Below are positions 24,673-33,258 of a stretch of DNA of 64,000 nt, piece after piece. The notes beneath the pieces were generated by a model, which saw only the letters and a program-made list of their open reading frames with translations, made no database searches and was not told the DNA's origin. Origin of the DNA: Clostridia bacterium (GTDB lineage: Bacteria; Bacillota; Clostridia; Christensenellales; Pumilibacteraceae). The number at the start of each line of letters is the position of its first letter. The first letter of the stretch is position 1. The DNA lies in the NCBI GenBank assembly GCA_017623435.1, contig JAGAPD010000028.1, positions 1-64,000 on the forward strand, written 5' to 3'. The translations under genes and the position numbers were made by a program.

Positions 24673-25551
24673 ATGAAATTATCGAAATTATTACAATCAG
24701 GCAAACTTTCGCTTTCGTTTGAAGTGTTTCCACCTAAAACTTCGGATTCTTTTGACAGCGTAAAAAAAGCAACGGAGGAGATAGCGAAACTTTCGCCTTC
24801 GTTCGTGAGCGTTACTTACGGGGCAGGCGGCGGAACGAGCAAATACACGCTTGATATTGCAAAAAACATAAAAGATCAATACGGGGTGTCCACGCTAGCG
24901 CATTTTACCTGCGTGTCGTCCACGCGTGAAACCGTACGCGAGCGTATCAAGGATATGGTAGACGCCGGTATTGAAAACGTGATGGCGCTTAGGGGCGATA
25001 TTCCTAGCGACAAAATGAACGAAGATAGAAGTAAGTGGGATTATCGTTACGCTATTGACCTGGTACGCGAATTGAAAGAAAGCGACGTTGATTTTTGCAT
25101 AGGCGGAGCGTGTTATCCCGAAGTGCATCCTGAAAGCGCGAATCAAAGCGACGACATTAAGTATCTAAAAGAAAAAGTGGACGCAGGATGTGATTTTTTA
25201 ACCACGCAAATGTTCTTTGACAATAACCTTTTGTATAATTTCTTGTATAAGATACGTGAAAAAGGAGTTACCGTGCCTGTTATTGCGGGAATTATGCCTA
25301 TAACAAAGGCAAATCAAGTGGAGCGCGCCGTAAAATTATCGGGTTCGTTTATGCCCAACAGATTTAAGAGTTTAGTGGATAAGTTTGGACATGATCCCGA
25401 CGCTATGAAACAAGCGGGTATAGCGTATGCAACCGACCAAATAATCGACTTGTTTGCGAACAATATTAACCACGTTCACGTCTATTCAATGAACAATCCC
25501 GACGTGGCGCAAAAGATTATGAGTAATCTTTCGGACATTCTTGGAAAATAA
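24673..25551 (+). CDS. metF: 5,10-methylenetetrahydrofolate reductase
   Basis: Flavoprotein that reduces methylene-THF to methyl-THF, the methyl donor for methionine synthase. The 292 residues form the normal TIM barrel. Visible are SFEVFPPKT (15-23), FVSVTYGAGGGTSKYT (FAD/folate region), MALRGDIPSDK, DFCIGGACYPEVHPES and TTQMFFDNNLLYNF. The ribosome site is AAGTGAGG. It is followed by metH after eleven bases, a two-gene unit making methionine from homocysteine. The NADH-dependent partner protein found beside MetF in some acetogens is absent here. Confidence 0.96.
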   Translation: MKLSKLLQSGKLSLSFEVFPPKTSDSFDSVKKATEEIAKLSPSFVSVTYGAGGGTSKYTLDIAKNIKDQYGVSTLAHFTCVSSTRETVRERIKDMVDAGIENVMALRGDIPSDKMNEDRSKWDYRYAIDLVRELKESDVDFCIGGACYPEVHPESANQSDDIKYLKEKVDAGCDFLTTQMFFDNNLLYNFLYKIREKGVTVPVIAGIMPITKANQVERAVKLSGSFMPNRFKSLVDKFGHDPDAMKQAGIAYATDQIIDLFANNINHVHVYSMNNPDVAQKIMSNLSDILGK

Positions 25552-25562
25552 GGAAATAAGAA

Positions 25563-27959
25563 GTGGATTTTAGAGAATTTTTAAAAAATAATATAGTCTT
25601 TCTTGACGGGGCAACGGGCACTATTTTGCAAGAGAGCGGATTGCCGTCAGGCGAAAAACCAGAAAAATGGGGAGTGACGCACCCTGCCGTTTTGCAAAAA
25701 GTACATCAATCCTATTACAATAGCGGTAGTAACGTGGTTTGCACGAACACTTTTGGCGCGAACTCGTTGAATTACGACGACAACGAACTTAGACAAATAG
25801 TTTTTTGCGCGGTAGAAAACGCTAAAAAGGCGAGGGAAAGCAGTAGCGGTAAACAAGAAAAGTTTATTGCGCTTGATATCGGGCCTACGGGGAAAATGCT
25901 TGCGCCGTACGGTGACCTTGAGTTTGAAAAAGCAGTAGAGATTTTTGCTAAAACCGTACGCTTAGGTGTAGAAGCAGGCGTTGATTTAGTGCTGATTGAA
26001 ACAATGAACGATTGTTACGAAACGAAAGCGGCGCTTTTGGCGGTCAAAGAAAATTGTGATTTGCCCGTAATCGTAAGTAACGCGTATAACGAAGATGGTA
26101 AACTTATGACGGGGGCGTCCCCTTCAGTTATGGTCGCAACGTGTGAGGCAATGGGTGTAGACGCGATAGGCGCAAACTGTTCGTTTGGTCCTAATGCGCT
26201 TATGGGCGTAATTAAAGAGATGCTATCCGTTGCGTCCGTACCCGTCGTGTTAAAGCCTAACGCAGGACTTCCAAAAGTAAAAAATGGAAAAACCGAATAC
26301 GACGTATGTGCCCGTTCGTTTGCGATTGACGTATCAAACGCCGTGAAAGAAGGCGCAAGAGTAGTGGGTGGATGTTGTGGAACGACTCCTGAATATATTA
26401 GACGTCTTACGGACGAATGCTCGCACTTAACCCCAGTGGAAATTACTGACAAAAAGATTACTTGCATTACTTCGGGTTCTAATTGCGTTAAATTTGGCGA
26501 CGAGCCGTTGCTTATAGGCGAGCGAATTAATCCTACGGGCAAAAAGAAGTTTAAGGAAGCGCTTAGAAATAACGACGAAGATTACGTGTTAAACGAAGCA
26601 ATTAAGCAGGTCGAACGCGGAGCAAAAGCGTTGGACGTAAACGTGGGACTTCCTGAAATCGACGAAGTAACCGTATTGAGTGAAATTGTTAAAAAATTGC
26701 AAACGGTCACTAACGTACCCCTTCAAATTGACACGACTAACGTAATTGCGCTTGAAAAAGCGTTGCGCGTTTATAACGGAAAAGCGTTAATAAATTCGGT
26801 AAACGGTAAAAAACAAAGCATGGACGAAGTTTTTCCGCTTGTTAAAAAATACGGCGGTGTTGTCGTTGCGCTTACGCTAGACGAGAAGGGGATTCCTTCT
26901 ACTGCTGACGAGCGAGTACAGATTGCGCTTAAAATTGCGAACGAGGCTAAAAAATACGGAATAGACAAAAAAGATATCGTTTTCGATACGCTTACGATGG
27001 CAGTTAGCGCAGATAAAACTAGCGCGCACGTTACTTTGGACGCGCTTTCGCAGTTAAACGAACTAGGGTACAAAACAATTTTGGGCGTATCTAATATATC
27101 GTTTGGTTTGCCCAACCGAGATTTTATCAATTCTACCTTTTTTGCGCTTGCGCTTGAACGCGGTCTTTCTTCGGCAATTATGAATCCGTACTCGGCCGAG
27201 ATGATGAAAGTTTACTATTCTTACTGCGCGCTAAAAGGGATTGACGAAAATTGTGCGAAATATATAGATTTTGCTACTGGAGTGCAAATTGAAACGCTTG
27301 CGCCTACGAAAAGCACAACTTCTATTTCGCATAACTCGCTTTCAGAACTTGCTAACGCGATAATTAAAGGGCTACGAAAAGCAACGGTAGAGCAAACTAA
27401 AAAGTTGCTTGACGAAAAATCGGCAATGCAAATCGTAAACGACGATATTATCCCGGCTTTAGACGAAGTGGGAAAAGCGTACGAGCGAAACGAAGTTTTT
27501 CTTCCCGGTCTTTTGATGAGCGCAGAGTGCGCGAAAAACGCATTTGACTTGATTAAGCAAAGAACTAAAAAGCAAGGCGCGAATAAATGCGCTTTCGTAA
27601 TTGCTACGGTGAAAGGGGACGTGCACGATATAGGCAAAAATATCGTAAAACTTTTGTTAGAAAATTACGGCTTTGAAGTCACCGATTTGGGCAAAGACGT
27701 TGCGCCCGAAATAATAGTGGACGAAGTAGTGAGACAAAATGCGCCCTTGGTGGGGCTTAGCGCGCTTATGACGACGACCGTGCCAGCAATGGAGCAAACG
27801 ATAAAACTTATTCGCGAGCGAGCGCCTTGGTGTAAAGTTGTGGTTGGTGGAGCAGTTTTGACGGAAGAATACGCGCAACGGATAGGTGCGGATAGGTATT
27901 GCAAAGACGCTATGGAAACGGTGCGTTTCGCCGAAAGCGTTTGGGCAATGAAAGCATAA
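25563..27959 (+). CDS. metH: Cobalamin-dependent methionine synthase without reactivation domain
   Basis: Transfers a methyl group from methyl-THF to homocysteine through cobalamin. The 798-residue protein starts at GTG 25563. It has a homocysteine/zinc domain (about 1-290; ANCSFGPN and VVGGCCGTTP give the zinc cysteines), a pterin domain (about 315-560; LIGERINPTG), the B12 cap and the Rossmann B12 domain with the axial ligand in DVHDIGKN (about 685-692). It stops there: the 330-residue AdoMet activation domain of the 1200-residue enterobacterial enzyme is missing. The usual clostridial form is the same, so a separate reductase must rescue oxidised cobalamin. Confidence 0.95.
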   Translation: MDFREFLKNNIVFLDGATGTILQESGLPSGEKPEKWGVTHPAVLQKVHQSYYNSGSNVVCTNTFGANSLNYDDNELRQIVFCAVENAKKARESSSGKQEKFIALDIGPTGKMLAPYGDLEFEKAVEIFAKTVRLGVEAGVDLVLIETMNDCYETKAALLAVKENCDLPVIVSNAYNEDGKLMTGASPSVMVATCEAMGVDAIGANCSFGPNALMGVIKEMLSVASVPVVLKPNAGLPKVKNGKTEYDVCARSFAIDVSNAVKEGARVVGGCCGTTPEYIRRLTDECSHLTPVEITDKKITCITSGSNCVKFGDEPLLIGERINPTGKKKFKEALRNNDEDYVLNEAIKQVERGAKALDVNVGLPEIDEVTVLSEIVKKLQTVTNVPLQIDTTNVIALEKALRVYNGKALINSVNGKKQSMDEVFPLVKKYGGVVVALTLDEKGIPSTADERVQIALKIANEAKKYGIDKKDIVFDTLTMAVSADKTSAHVTLDALSQLNELGYKTILGVSNISFGLPNRDFINSTFFALALERGLSSAIMNPYSAEMMKVYYSYCALKGIDENCAKYIDFATGVQIETLAPTKSTTSISHNSLSELANAIIKGLRKATVEQTKKLLDEKSAMQIVNDDIIPALDEVGKAYERNEVFLPGLLMSAECAKNAFDLIKQRTKKQGANKCAFVIATVKGDVHDIGKNIVKLLLENYGFEVTDLGKDVAPEIIVDEVVRQNAPLVGLSALMTTTVPAMEQTIKLIRERAPWCKVVVGGAVLTEEYAQRIGADRYCKDAMETVRFAESVWAMKA

Positions 27960-27961
27960 TA

Positions 27962-27978
27962 CCTTCCCGTAGGGAAGG
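27962..27978 (+). repeat. Triloop hairpin after metH
   Basis: A perfect hairpin CCTTCCC-GTA-GGGAAGG lies three bases after the metH stop. It has a three-base loop like the other dispersed hairpins. It could serve as a weak terminator (A-rich rather than U-rich sequence follows). Confidence 0.55.
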
Positions 27979-28025
27979 GGCGCAAAAAAAATTGAATAAT
28001 TTGGTCGAATAGTGGCAAATGTCAG

Positions 28026-28055
28026 TTGACAAATATCCCTTATCTATGTTATTAT
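28026..28055 (+). promoter_or_regulatory. Promoter of the pur operon
   Basis: TTGACA (28026-28031), an 18-base spacer and TATTAT (28050-28055). A start near 28062 would give a leader that is essentially the ZTP riboswitch. Confidence 0.65.
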
Positions 28056-28067
28056 ATTTAAGTCAAA

Positions 28068-28167
28068 TTAGCGAAGGGTTCGTGACTGACGGAAATAGTG
28101 GTTTACCACGTGGGAGCGAAACCCGAGGGAGAATGGTCTCCGTTTTTTTGCCGACCGTCTGGGCGTA
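28068..28167 (+). ncRNA. ZTP (pfl) riboswitch upstream of purE
   Basis: Matches the pfl/ZTP riboswitch pattern: the purine-rich GGGTTCGTGACTGAC core (about 28076-28090), a CCACGTGGGAGCG helix and J region, and the late conserved block GCCGACCGTCTGGGC (28150-28164), which forms the pseudoknot and Z-nucleotide pocket. ZTP and ZMP accumulate when 10-formyl-THF is short, and the switch then turns on purine and folate genes. Here it controls an operon with two formyl-THF-using steps. The 3' end of the aptamer overlaps the following terminator, so ligand binding should prevent termination. Confidence 0.88.
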
Positions 28168-28204
28168 CTTAATCTTAAACGGAATAAGTACGCCTATCTT
28201 TTTT
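28162..28204 (+). terminator. Expression-platform terminator of the ZTP riboswitch
   Basis: GGCGTACTTA (28162-28171) pairs with TAAGTACGCC (28185-28194), followed by a U-rich run. The left arm shares its first bases with the aptamer's conserved CTGGGC block. Confidence 0.85.
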
Positions 28205-28214
28205 GGAGGTTATT

Positions 28215-28712
28215 ATGAAAAAAGTTGGAATTTTAATGGGTAGTGACAGCGATTTACCTATCGTAAAAAAAGCGATTGATACGTTAGACGCGCTCGCTAT
28301 CCCCTACGAAGTACACGTTTATTCTGCACACCGCACTCCGCTCGAGGCGGCGCAGTTTGCTAAAAGCGCGAGAGAAAACGGCTTTGGCGCGATTATCGCT
28401 GCGGCAGGAATGGCGGCGCACCTTGCCGGCGCAGTTGCGGCGCAAACGACCTTGCCCGTGATCGGAATTCCCTGCGCGTCAGCTTATCTTGACGGCCTGG
28501 ACGCGCTTTTGTCCACCGTGCAGATGCCGGGCGGAATTCCCGTTGCTACCGTCGCAATCAACGGCGCGGTAAACGCAGCGCTTTTGTGCGCACAAATCTT
28601 CGCGGTAGAAGATAGTGATCTTGCGAAAAAATTAGACGATAAACGAGCGTCCGACGCTAAAAAGGTGCTTGAAAAAGATAACGCTGTAGCACAGCAATTT
28701 AACAAAAATTAA
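28215..28712 (+). CDS. purE: N5-carboxyaminoimidazole ribonucleotide mutase
   Basis: Catalyses carboxyl transfer to give CAIR in purine synthesis; octameric, cytoplasmic. The 165 residues contain GILMGSDSD (4-12), the catalytic SAHRTP loop, [10 protein letters not shown] and [17 protein letters not shown], a class I pattern. Class I enzymes normally need PurK to supply N5-CAIR; no purK is in this window. The ATG at 28215 is preceded by GGAGG (28205-28209), so the upstream TTG is not used. It is the first gene under the ZTP riboswitch. Confidence 0.96.
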   Translation: MKKVGILMGSDSDLPIVKKAIDTLDALAIPYEVHVYSAHRTPLEAAQFAKSARENGFGAIIAAAGMAAHLAGAVAAQTTLPVIGIPCASAYLDGLDALLSTVQMPGGIPVATVAINGAVNAALLCAQIFAVEDSDLAKKLDDKRASDAKKVLEKDNAVAQQFNKN

Positions 28713-28738
28713 TTTTCTTAACAAGGAGATAAAATATT

Positions 28739-29425
28739 ATGGAAAAGAAACTTGTTTACACTGGTAAAACCAAGGACGTATTTGCGCTTGACAACGGAAA
28801 TTACCTTCTTAAATTCAAGGACGATTGCACGGGAAAAGACGGCGTTTTTGATCCGGGCGAAAACTCCGTAGGACTTACCATTGACGGCGTAGGCGACGTA
28901 AACCTTCGTATGTCCATCTATTTCTTTGAAAAAGTAAACGCGGCTGGCATCAAGACGCACTACGTAAGCGCTAACCTTGACGACACCACGATGGAGGTTC
29001 TTCCCGCCAAAGTGTTTGGTAAGGGCCTCGAAGTAATCTGCCGTCACAAGGCAGTAGGTAGCTTCTACCGCCGTTACAGCGACTATATCGAAGAGGGTGC
29101 TGACCTTCCTGCGTACGTAGAGATGACCTTCAAAAACGACGCTAAGGGCGATCCCCTCGTAACCAAGGACGGTCTTATCGATCTTGGCGTTATGACGGAC
29201 GAGCAGTACGAGGATATGAAGGTTATGACGCAGAAGATCACCCAGATCGTTGCCGACGACCTCAAAGAAAAGGGCCTCGTTCTTTACGACATTAAGTTTG
29301 AGTTTGGATACGACAAGGACGGCAAGGTAATGCTTATCGACGAAATCGCGTCGGGCAATATGCGCGTTTATAAGGACGGTCAATATATCGATCCTATGAC
29401 TCTTTCTAAACTTTTCTTTGCTTAA
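28739..29425 (+). CDS. purC: SAICAR synthetase
   Basis: Phosphoribosylaminoimidazole-succinocarboxamide synthase joins CAIR and aspartate using ATP. The 228 residues are typical of the short bacterial enzyme. It begins [15 protein letters not shown] (ATP-grip region), contains [16 protein letters not shown] and ends with the nucleotide site [13 protein letters not shown]. An AAGGAG ribosome site precedes the ATG, and it lies 26 bases after purE. The GKTKDVF stretch (usual GKAKxVF) is slightly unusual but the fold motifs are complete. Confidence 0.95.
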   Translation: MEKKLVYTGKTKDVFALDNGNYLLKFKDDCTGKDGVFDPGENSVGLTIDGVGDVNLRMSIYFFEKVNAAGIKTHYVSANLDDTTMEVLPAKVFGKGLEVICRHKAVGSFYRRYSDYIEEGADLPAYVEMTFKNDAKGDPLVTKDGLIDLGVMTDEQYEDMKVMTQKITQIVADDLKEKGLVLYDIKFEFGYDKDGKVMLIDEIASGNMRVYKDGQYIDPMTLSKLFFA

Positions 29426-29436
29426 AGGATTTTGAT

Positions 29437-30861
29437 ATGGGTGGTTTTTTAGGAATAACATCAAAAAAAGATTGCATTCTCGACGTGTTTTTTGGCGTTG
29501 ACTATCATTCGCACCTCGGCACTCGCAGGGGAGGAATGGCGGCGTATAGCCAAGAGAGTGGACTGCAAAGAGAAATTCATAATATAGAAAATTCGCCCTT
29601 CCGTACGAAGTTTGCAAAAGTTTTCGACGAAATGAACGGAAATAGCGCAATCGGCTGTATAAGCGATTACGATCCCCAGCCCTTGCTCATCCGTTCTAAC
29701 CTTGGAAACTACGCGATTTGCACGGTAGGTACGATAAACAACTACGAGCAGCTCGTTAATCAGTTCCTCTCGTTTAGCGGTGGACATTTTTGCACGATGA
29801 CGGGCGGAAATATCAATATGACCGAGCTCGTTGCGGCAATGATCAACCAAAAGAGTAGCTTTACCGAGGGTATTAAGTTCGCTCAAAAAATGATTGACGG
29901 TACGGCGAATATCCTTATTCTTCGCGACGACGGCTCGATTATCGCCGCTCGCGACCGACTGGGCAGAATTCCCGTCATTATAGGCAGAAACGAGAACGGA
30001 TATTGCGTAACCTTTGAGTCATTTGCTTACAAAAAGTTAGGCTACTGGGACGAAAAGGAGCTTGGTCCGGGCGAAATCGTTCAGCTCACTCCCGACTCGC
30101 TCACCGTTTTATCCGGACCGGGCAAGAAGATGAGAATGTGCGCTTTTCTTTGGTCGTATTACGGCTATCCCACCTCTAACTACGAGGGCGTGAACGTAGA
30201 GGTTATGCGCGCCAGAAACGGTGCGATTATGGCGGAAGCGGATAAGTCGAAGGGATTCCACGACGATCTTGACTACGTAAGCGGCGTACCCGATTCAGGT
30301 ACTCCCCACGCGATAGGCTACGCTAACGCGTGTAAAGTACCCTTTGCACGTCCGTATATAAAATACACGCCTACTTGGATGCGTAGCTTTATGCCTACGA
30401 ATCAAGCGGATCGAAACAAGATTGCTAAAATGAAACAAATTCCCGTGCACGAGCTTATCGAAGGCAAGCGACTTTTGTTCGTAGACGATTCGATAGTTCG
30501 CGGAACGCAATTAAAAGAAACGGTTGAGTTCTTGTATCAGCACGGCGCGAAATCAGTACATATGCGCTCGGCGTGTCCGCCCATTATGTACGGCTGTAAG
30601 TATCTTAACTTTTCGCGCGCAACCAGCGATATGGATTTAATCGCGCGCAAGGTGGTAATGGAGCTTGAGGGCGACGAGGGAATGAAGTACCTTCACGAGT
30701 ATAGCGACGGCAAAACCGAGAGAGGTAAAAAGCTTCGCGAAACTATTTGTAAGAAATTTAATTTTGCGTCCCTTGACTTCCAGTCCATCGAAGGACTTAT
30801 GGAGGCAATCGGAGTAGAGCCTTGTAAGCTTTGCACCTATTGCTGGACGGGTAAAGAATAA
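29437..30861 (+). CDS. purF: Amidophosphoribosyltransferase lacking the glutaminase cysteine
   Basis: PurF makes phosphoribosylamine from PRPP and glutamine-derived ammonia, the first purine step. The 474-residue protein has an intact PRPP motif LLFVDDSIVRGTQ (about 347-359) and the C-terminal cysteines CKLCTYC plus MCAF and SACPP, possible [4Fe-4S] ligands as in the Bacillus enzyme. The Ntn-hydrolase domain begins MGGFLGI where MCGVFGI is expected, so the nucleophilic Cys is Gly. The oxyanion segment reads TVGTINN instead of HNGNLTN. The start is fixed: AAAGGA precedes it and the purC stop is 12 bases away. It probably uses free ammonia or a partner. Confidence 0.85.
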   Translation: MGGFLGITSKKDCILDVFFGVDYHSHLGTRRGGMAAYSQESGLQREIHNIENSPFRTKFAKVFDEMNGNSAIGCISDYDPQPLLIRSNLGNYAICTVGTINNYEQLVNQFLSFSGGHFCTMTGGNINMTELVAAMINQKSSFTEGIKFAQKMIDGTANILILRDDGSIIAARDRLGRIPVIIGRNENGYCVTFESFAYKKLGYWDEKELGPGEIVQLTPDSLTVLSGPGKKMRMCAFLWSYYGYPTSNYEGVNVEVMRARNGAIMAEADKSKGFHDDLDYVSGVPDSGTPHAIGYANACKVPFARPYIKYTPTWMRSFMPTNQADRNKIAKMKQIPVHELIEGKRLLFVDDSIVRGTQLKETVEFLYQHGAKSVHMRSACPPIMYGCKYLNFSRATSDMDLIARKVVMELEGDEGMKYLHEYSDGKTERGKKLRETICKKFNFASLDFQSIEGLMEAIGVEPCKLCTYCWTGKE

Positions 30862-30884
30862 GAAAAACTTTTAAGGAGTAAGAA

Positions 30885-31925
30885 ATGAATAAACAATCCA
30901 AATCAGACAGTTATGCAGCAGCAGGCGTAGATATTACGGCTGGATACAAAGCGGTTGAGCTTATGAAAAAGCATATCGCCCGTACTATGACGGGCGGAAA
31001 CGCTGACGATATAGGCGGTTTCGGCGGACTTTTCGCGCTTGACCTTACTGGATATAGCAAGCCCGTTCTCGTTTCGGGTACTGACGGCGTTGGTACGAAG
31101 CTCAAAATTGCCTTTTTGATGGACAAGCACGACACCGTAGGTATCGACTGCGTTGCAATGTGCGTAAACGACGTTATTTGTTGCGGAGCAAAGCCCTTGT
31201 TCTTCCTCGACTATATCGCTTGCGGTAAGAACTTCCCTGAAAAGATTGCTGACATCGTTGGCGGTATTGCAGAGGGCTGCGTTCAGTCGGGTAGTGAGCT
31301 TATCGGTGGCGAAACGGCGGAAATGCCCGGATTCTATCCTATCGACGAATACGACCTTGCAGGCTTCTCGGTTGGTATCGTAGACAGAGATAAGGTAGTG
31401 GACAAAACGAGTATGAAAGAGGGCGATATTATGATCGCTATTCCTTCGTCGGGCGTTCACTCCAACGGATTCTCGCTCGTTAGAAAGGTTTTCGATATCG
31501 AGAACTGCGACCTCAAAACGCCTATGGCTGAGCTTGGCGGAAAATCGCTTGGCGAGACCTTGCTTACTCCTACTAAAATTTACGTAAAGCCTATGCTTGC
31601 GCTCTTTGAAAAAGTAAAGGTTAAGGGCGTTTCGCACATCACGGGCGGTGGATTTTACGAGAATATGCCCCGTTCTATCCCTGAGAGCTTGGGCGTAAAA
31701 ATCAATAAATCGGCGGTACGCGTGTTGCCTATCTTCAAACTCATTCAGTCCGTTGGCAACATTTCCGAGCACGATATGTATAACACCTTCAATATGGGCG
31801 TTGGTATGAGCGTAGTCGTTGCAAAAGAGGACGTCGACACCACGCTTGAGGTGCTTAAATCCTTTGGCGAGGACGCTTACGTGGTGGGCGAAATCGTTAA
31901 GAGCGACGAAAGGGTTATCTTATGA
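30885..31925 (+). CDS. purM: AIR synthetase
   Basis: Phosphoribosylformylglycinamidine cyclo-ligase closes the imidazole ring with ATP. The 346-residue homodimer subunit has the N-terminal [20 protein letters not shown] signature, [44 protein letters not shown] and [14 protein letters not shown], all normal for the family. Its stop overlaps the purN start as ATGA, so the two are translationally coupled. A ribosome site AAGGAG is present. Confidence 0.96.
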   Translation: MNKQSKSDSYAAAGVDITAGYKAVELMKKHIARTMTGGNADDIGGFGGLFALDLTGYSKPVLVSGTDGVGTKLKIAFLMDKHDTVGIDCVAMCVNDVICCGAKPLFFLDYIACGKNFPEKIADIVGGIAEGCVQSGSELIGGETAEMPGFYPIDEYDLAGFSVGIVDRDKVVDKTSMKEGDIMIAIPSSGVHSNGFSLVRKVFDIENCDLKTPMAELGGKSLGETLLTPTKIYVKPMLALFEKVKVKGVSHITGGGFYENMPRSIPESLGVKINKSAVRVLPIFKLIQSVGNISEHDMYNTFNMGVGMSVVVAKEDVDTTLEVLKSFGEDAYVVGEIVKSDERVIL

Positions 31926-32527
31926 GCAAGGTAAGAATTGCCGTTTTCGTTTCGGGCGGTGGTACTAACCTTGGCGCGCTTATTAAGGCGCAAAATAGAG
32001 GTATCCTTACTAGCGGAGAAATCGCGCTCGTGCTGTCTAACAAGCGTAGCGCGTACGCGCTTACCCGCGCGAAAAACGCAGGTATCCCCACCGAAGTAAT
32101 TATCCGCGCCGAAGAGGGCGGACAAGAGGGCTTTGAGAACAAAATCAAGTCCTTACTTGATCAGTATAAAATTGATATAATCGTGCTTGCCGGCTTTATG
32201 ACCATTTTGTCCGAGCAGTTTACTTCCGCTTATCCCGAGCGCATCATCAACGTGCATCCCTCCCTTATCCCTGCATTTTGCGGAAAGGGCTATTACGGGC
32301 TTAAAGTGCACGAGGAGGCGCTTGCCCGTGGCGTAAAGGTGACGGGCGCAACCGTGCATTTTGTAAACGAGATTCCCGACGGTGGAAAAATCATTATGCA
32401 AAAAGCGGTAGCGGTAAAAGAGGGCGACACGGCGGAAATTTTGCAACAACGCGTAATGCGACTTGCCGAGTGGGTAATTTTGCCCCGAGCAGTCCAAGAA
32501 GTATGTAAAAATATCAAAGGAGAATAA
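31922..32527 (+). CDS. purN: Phosphoribosylglycinamide formyltransferase
   Basis: Transfers the formyl group of 10-formyl-THF to GAR. The 201 residues are normal. Motifs are [14 protein letters not shown] (phosphate loop), [10 protein letters not shown], the catalytic [11 protein letters not shown] with its Asn and His, and [17 protein letters not shown] with the catalytic Asp. It overlaps purM by four bases. Its cofactor is supplied by Fhs, encoded 7 kb downstream in the same block, and its substrate state is sensed by the ZTP riboswitch upstream. Confidence 0.95.
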   Translation: MSKVRIAVFVSGGGTNLGALIKAQNRGILTSGEIALVLSNKRSAYALTRAKNAGIPTEVIIRAEEGGQEGFENKIKSLLDQYKIDIIVLAGFMTILSEQFTSAYPERIINVHPSLIPAFCGKGYYGLKVHEEALARGVKVTGATVHFVNEIPDGGKIIMQKAVAVKEGDTAEILQQRVMRLAEWVILPRAVQEVCKNIKGE

Positions 32528-32530
32528 AAA

Positions 32531-33247
32531 ATGAAGGTTTCAACCATAGCAAACGAACTTAATTCCCTCGCTTATCACGGCAGAGGAATCATCATAGGAA
32601 AGAGCGCTGACGGTAAAAAGGCGGTAACCGCTTACTTTATTATGGGCAGAAGCGTTAACAGCCGTAACCGCGTATTCGTAGCGGAAGGCGAGGCAATGAG
32701 AACCAAGGCTTTCGACGAATCCAAAATGGTCGATCCGCACCTTATTATTTATTATCCCGTAAGAGTGCTTGGCAACAAAACTATCGTTACTAACGGCGAT
32801 CAAACGGACACCATCTACAACCTTATGGACAAGCAGATGACCTTTGAGCAGGCACTTCGCACCCGTGAGTTTGAGGACGACAAGCCCAACTTCACGCCCA
32901 GAATTTCGGGTATTATTCACCGCGAAAACGGGGATATCAACTACGCTATGTCTATCTTAAAGAGTGCAGAGGGCGACGATAGTAGCTGCGAGCGATTTAC
33001 CTACGCTTACTCTAACCCCCTTGCCGGCAGAGCGAAGTTTATTCACACCTACAACGGTGATGGCAACCCCCTTCCTTCCTTTGAGGGCGAGCCTAAAACG
33101 CTTGAGCTTCCCGACGTAGAAATCGACGAGCTTACCGATTTGATTTGGAAAAACCTTAACGAAGACAACAAGGTTTCGCTTTTCGTAAGATATATTGATA
33201 TCGCAACGGGCGAAACGCAGACCAGAATTGTAAATAAAAACGAATAG
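32531..33247 (+). CDS. purO: PurO-type IMP cyclohydrolase
   Basis: Closes the purine ring (FAICAR to IMP) in organisms without the MGS-type cyclohydrolase domain of PurH. The 238-residue sequence matches the IMP_cyclohyd family first known from archaeal PurO: AYHGRGIIIGKSADGKKAVTAYFIMGRS near the N-terminus, then SRNRVFV and YSNPLAGRAKFIHTYNGDGNPLPSFEGEP. It lies three bases after purN and eleven before a transformylase that lacks the cyclohydrolase domain. This supports the assignment: the pair together replaces bifunctional PurH. Confidence 0.88.
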   Translation: MKVSTIANELNSLAYHGRGIIIGKSADGKKAVTAYFIMGRSVNSRNRVFVAEGEAMRTKAFDESKMVDPHLIIYYPVRVLGNKTIVTNGDQTDTIYNLMDKQMTFEQALRTREFEDDKPNFTPRISGIIHRENGDINYAMSILKSAEGDDSSCERFTYAYSNPLAGRAKFIHTYNGDGNPLPSFEGEPKTLELPDVEIDELTDLIWKNLNEDNKVSLFVRYIDIATGETQTRIVNKNE

Positions 33248-33258
33248 GGAGAGAAAAA

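Noticed and set aside
29400-29437. An upstream start for PurF that would restore an N-terminal cysteine
   Set aside because: The purC stop at 29423-29425 and the AAAGGA site fix the ATG at 29437; no in-frame Cys-containing extension exists.
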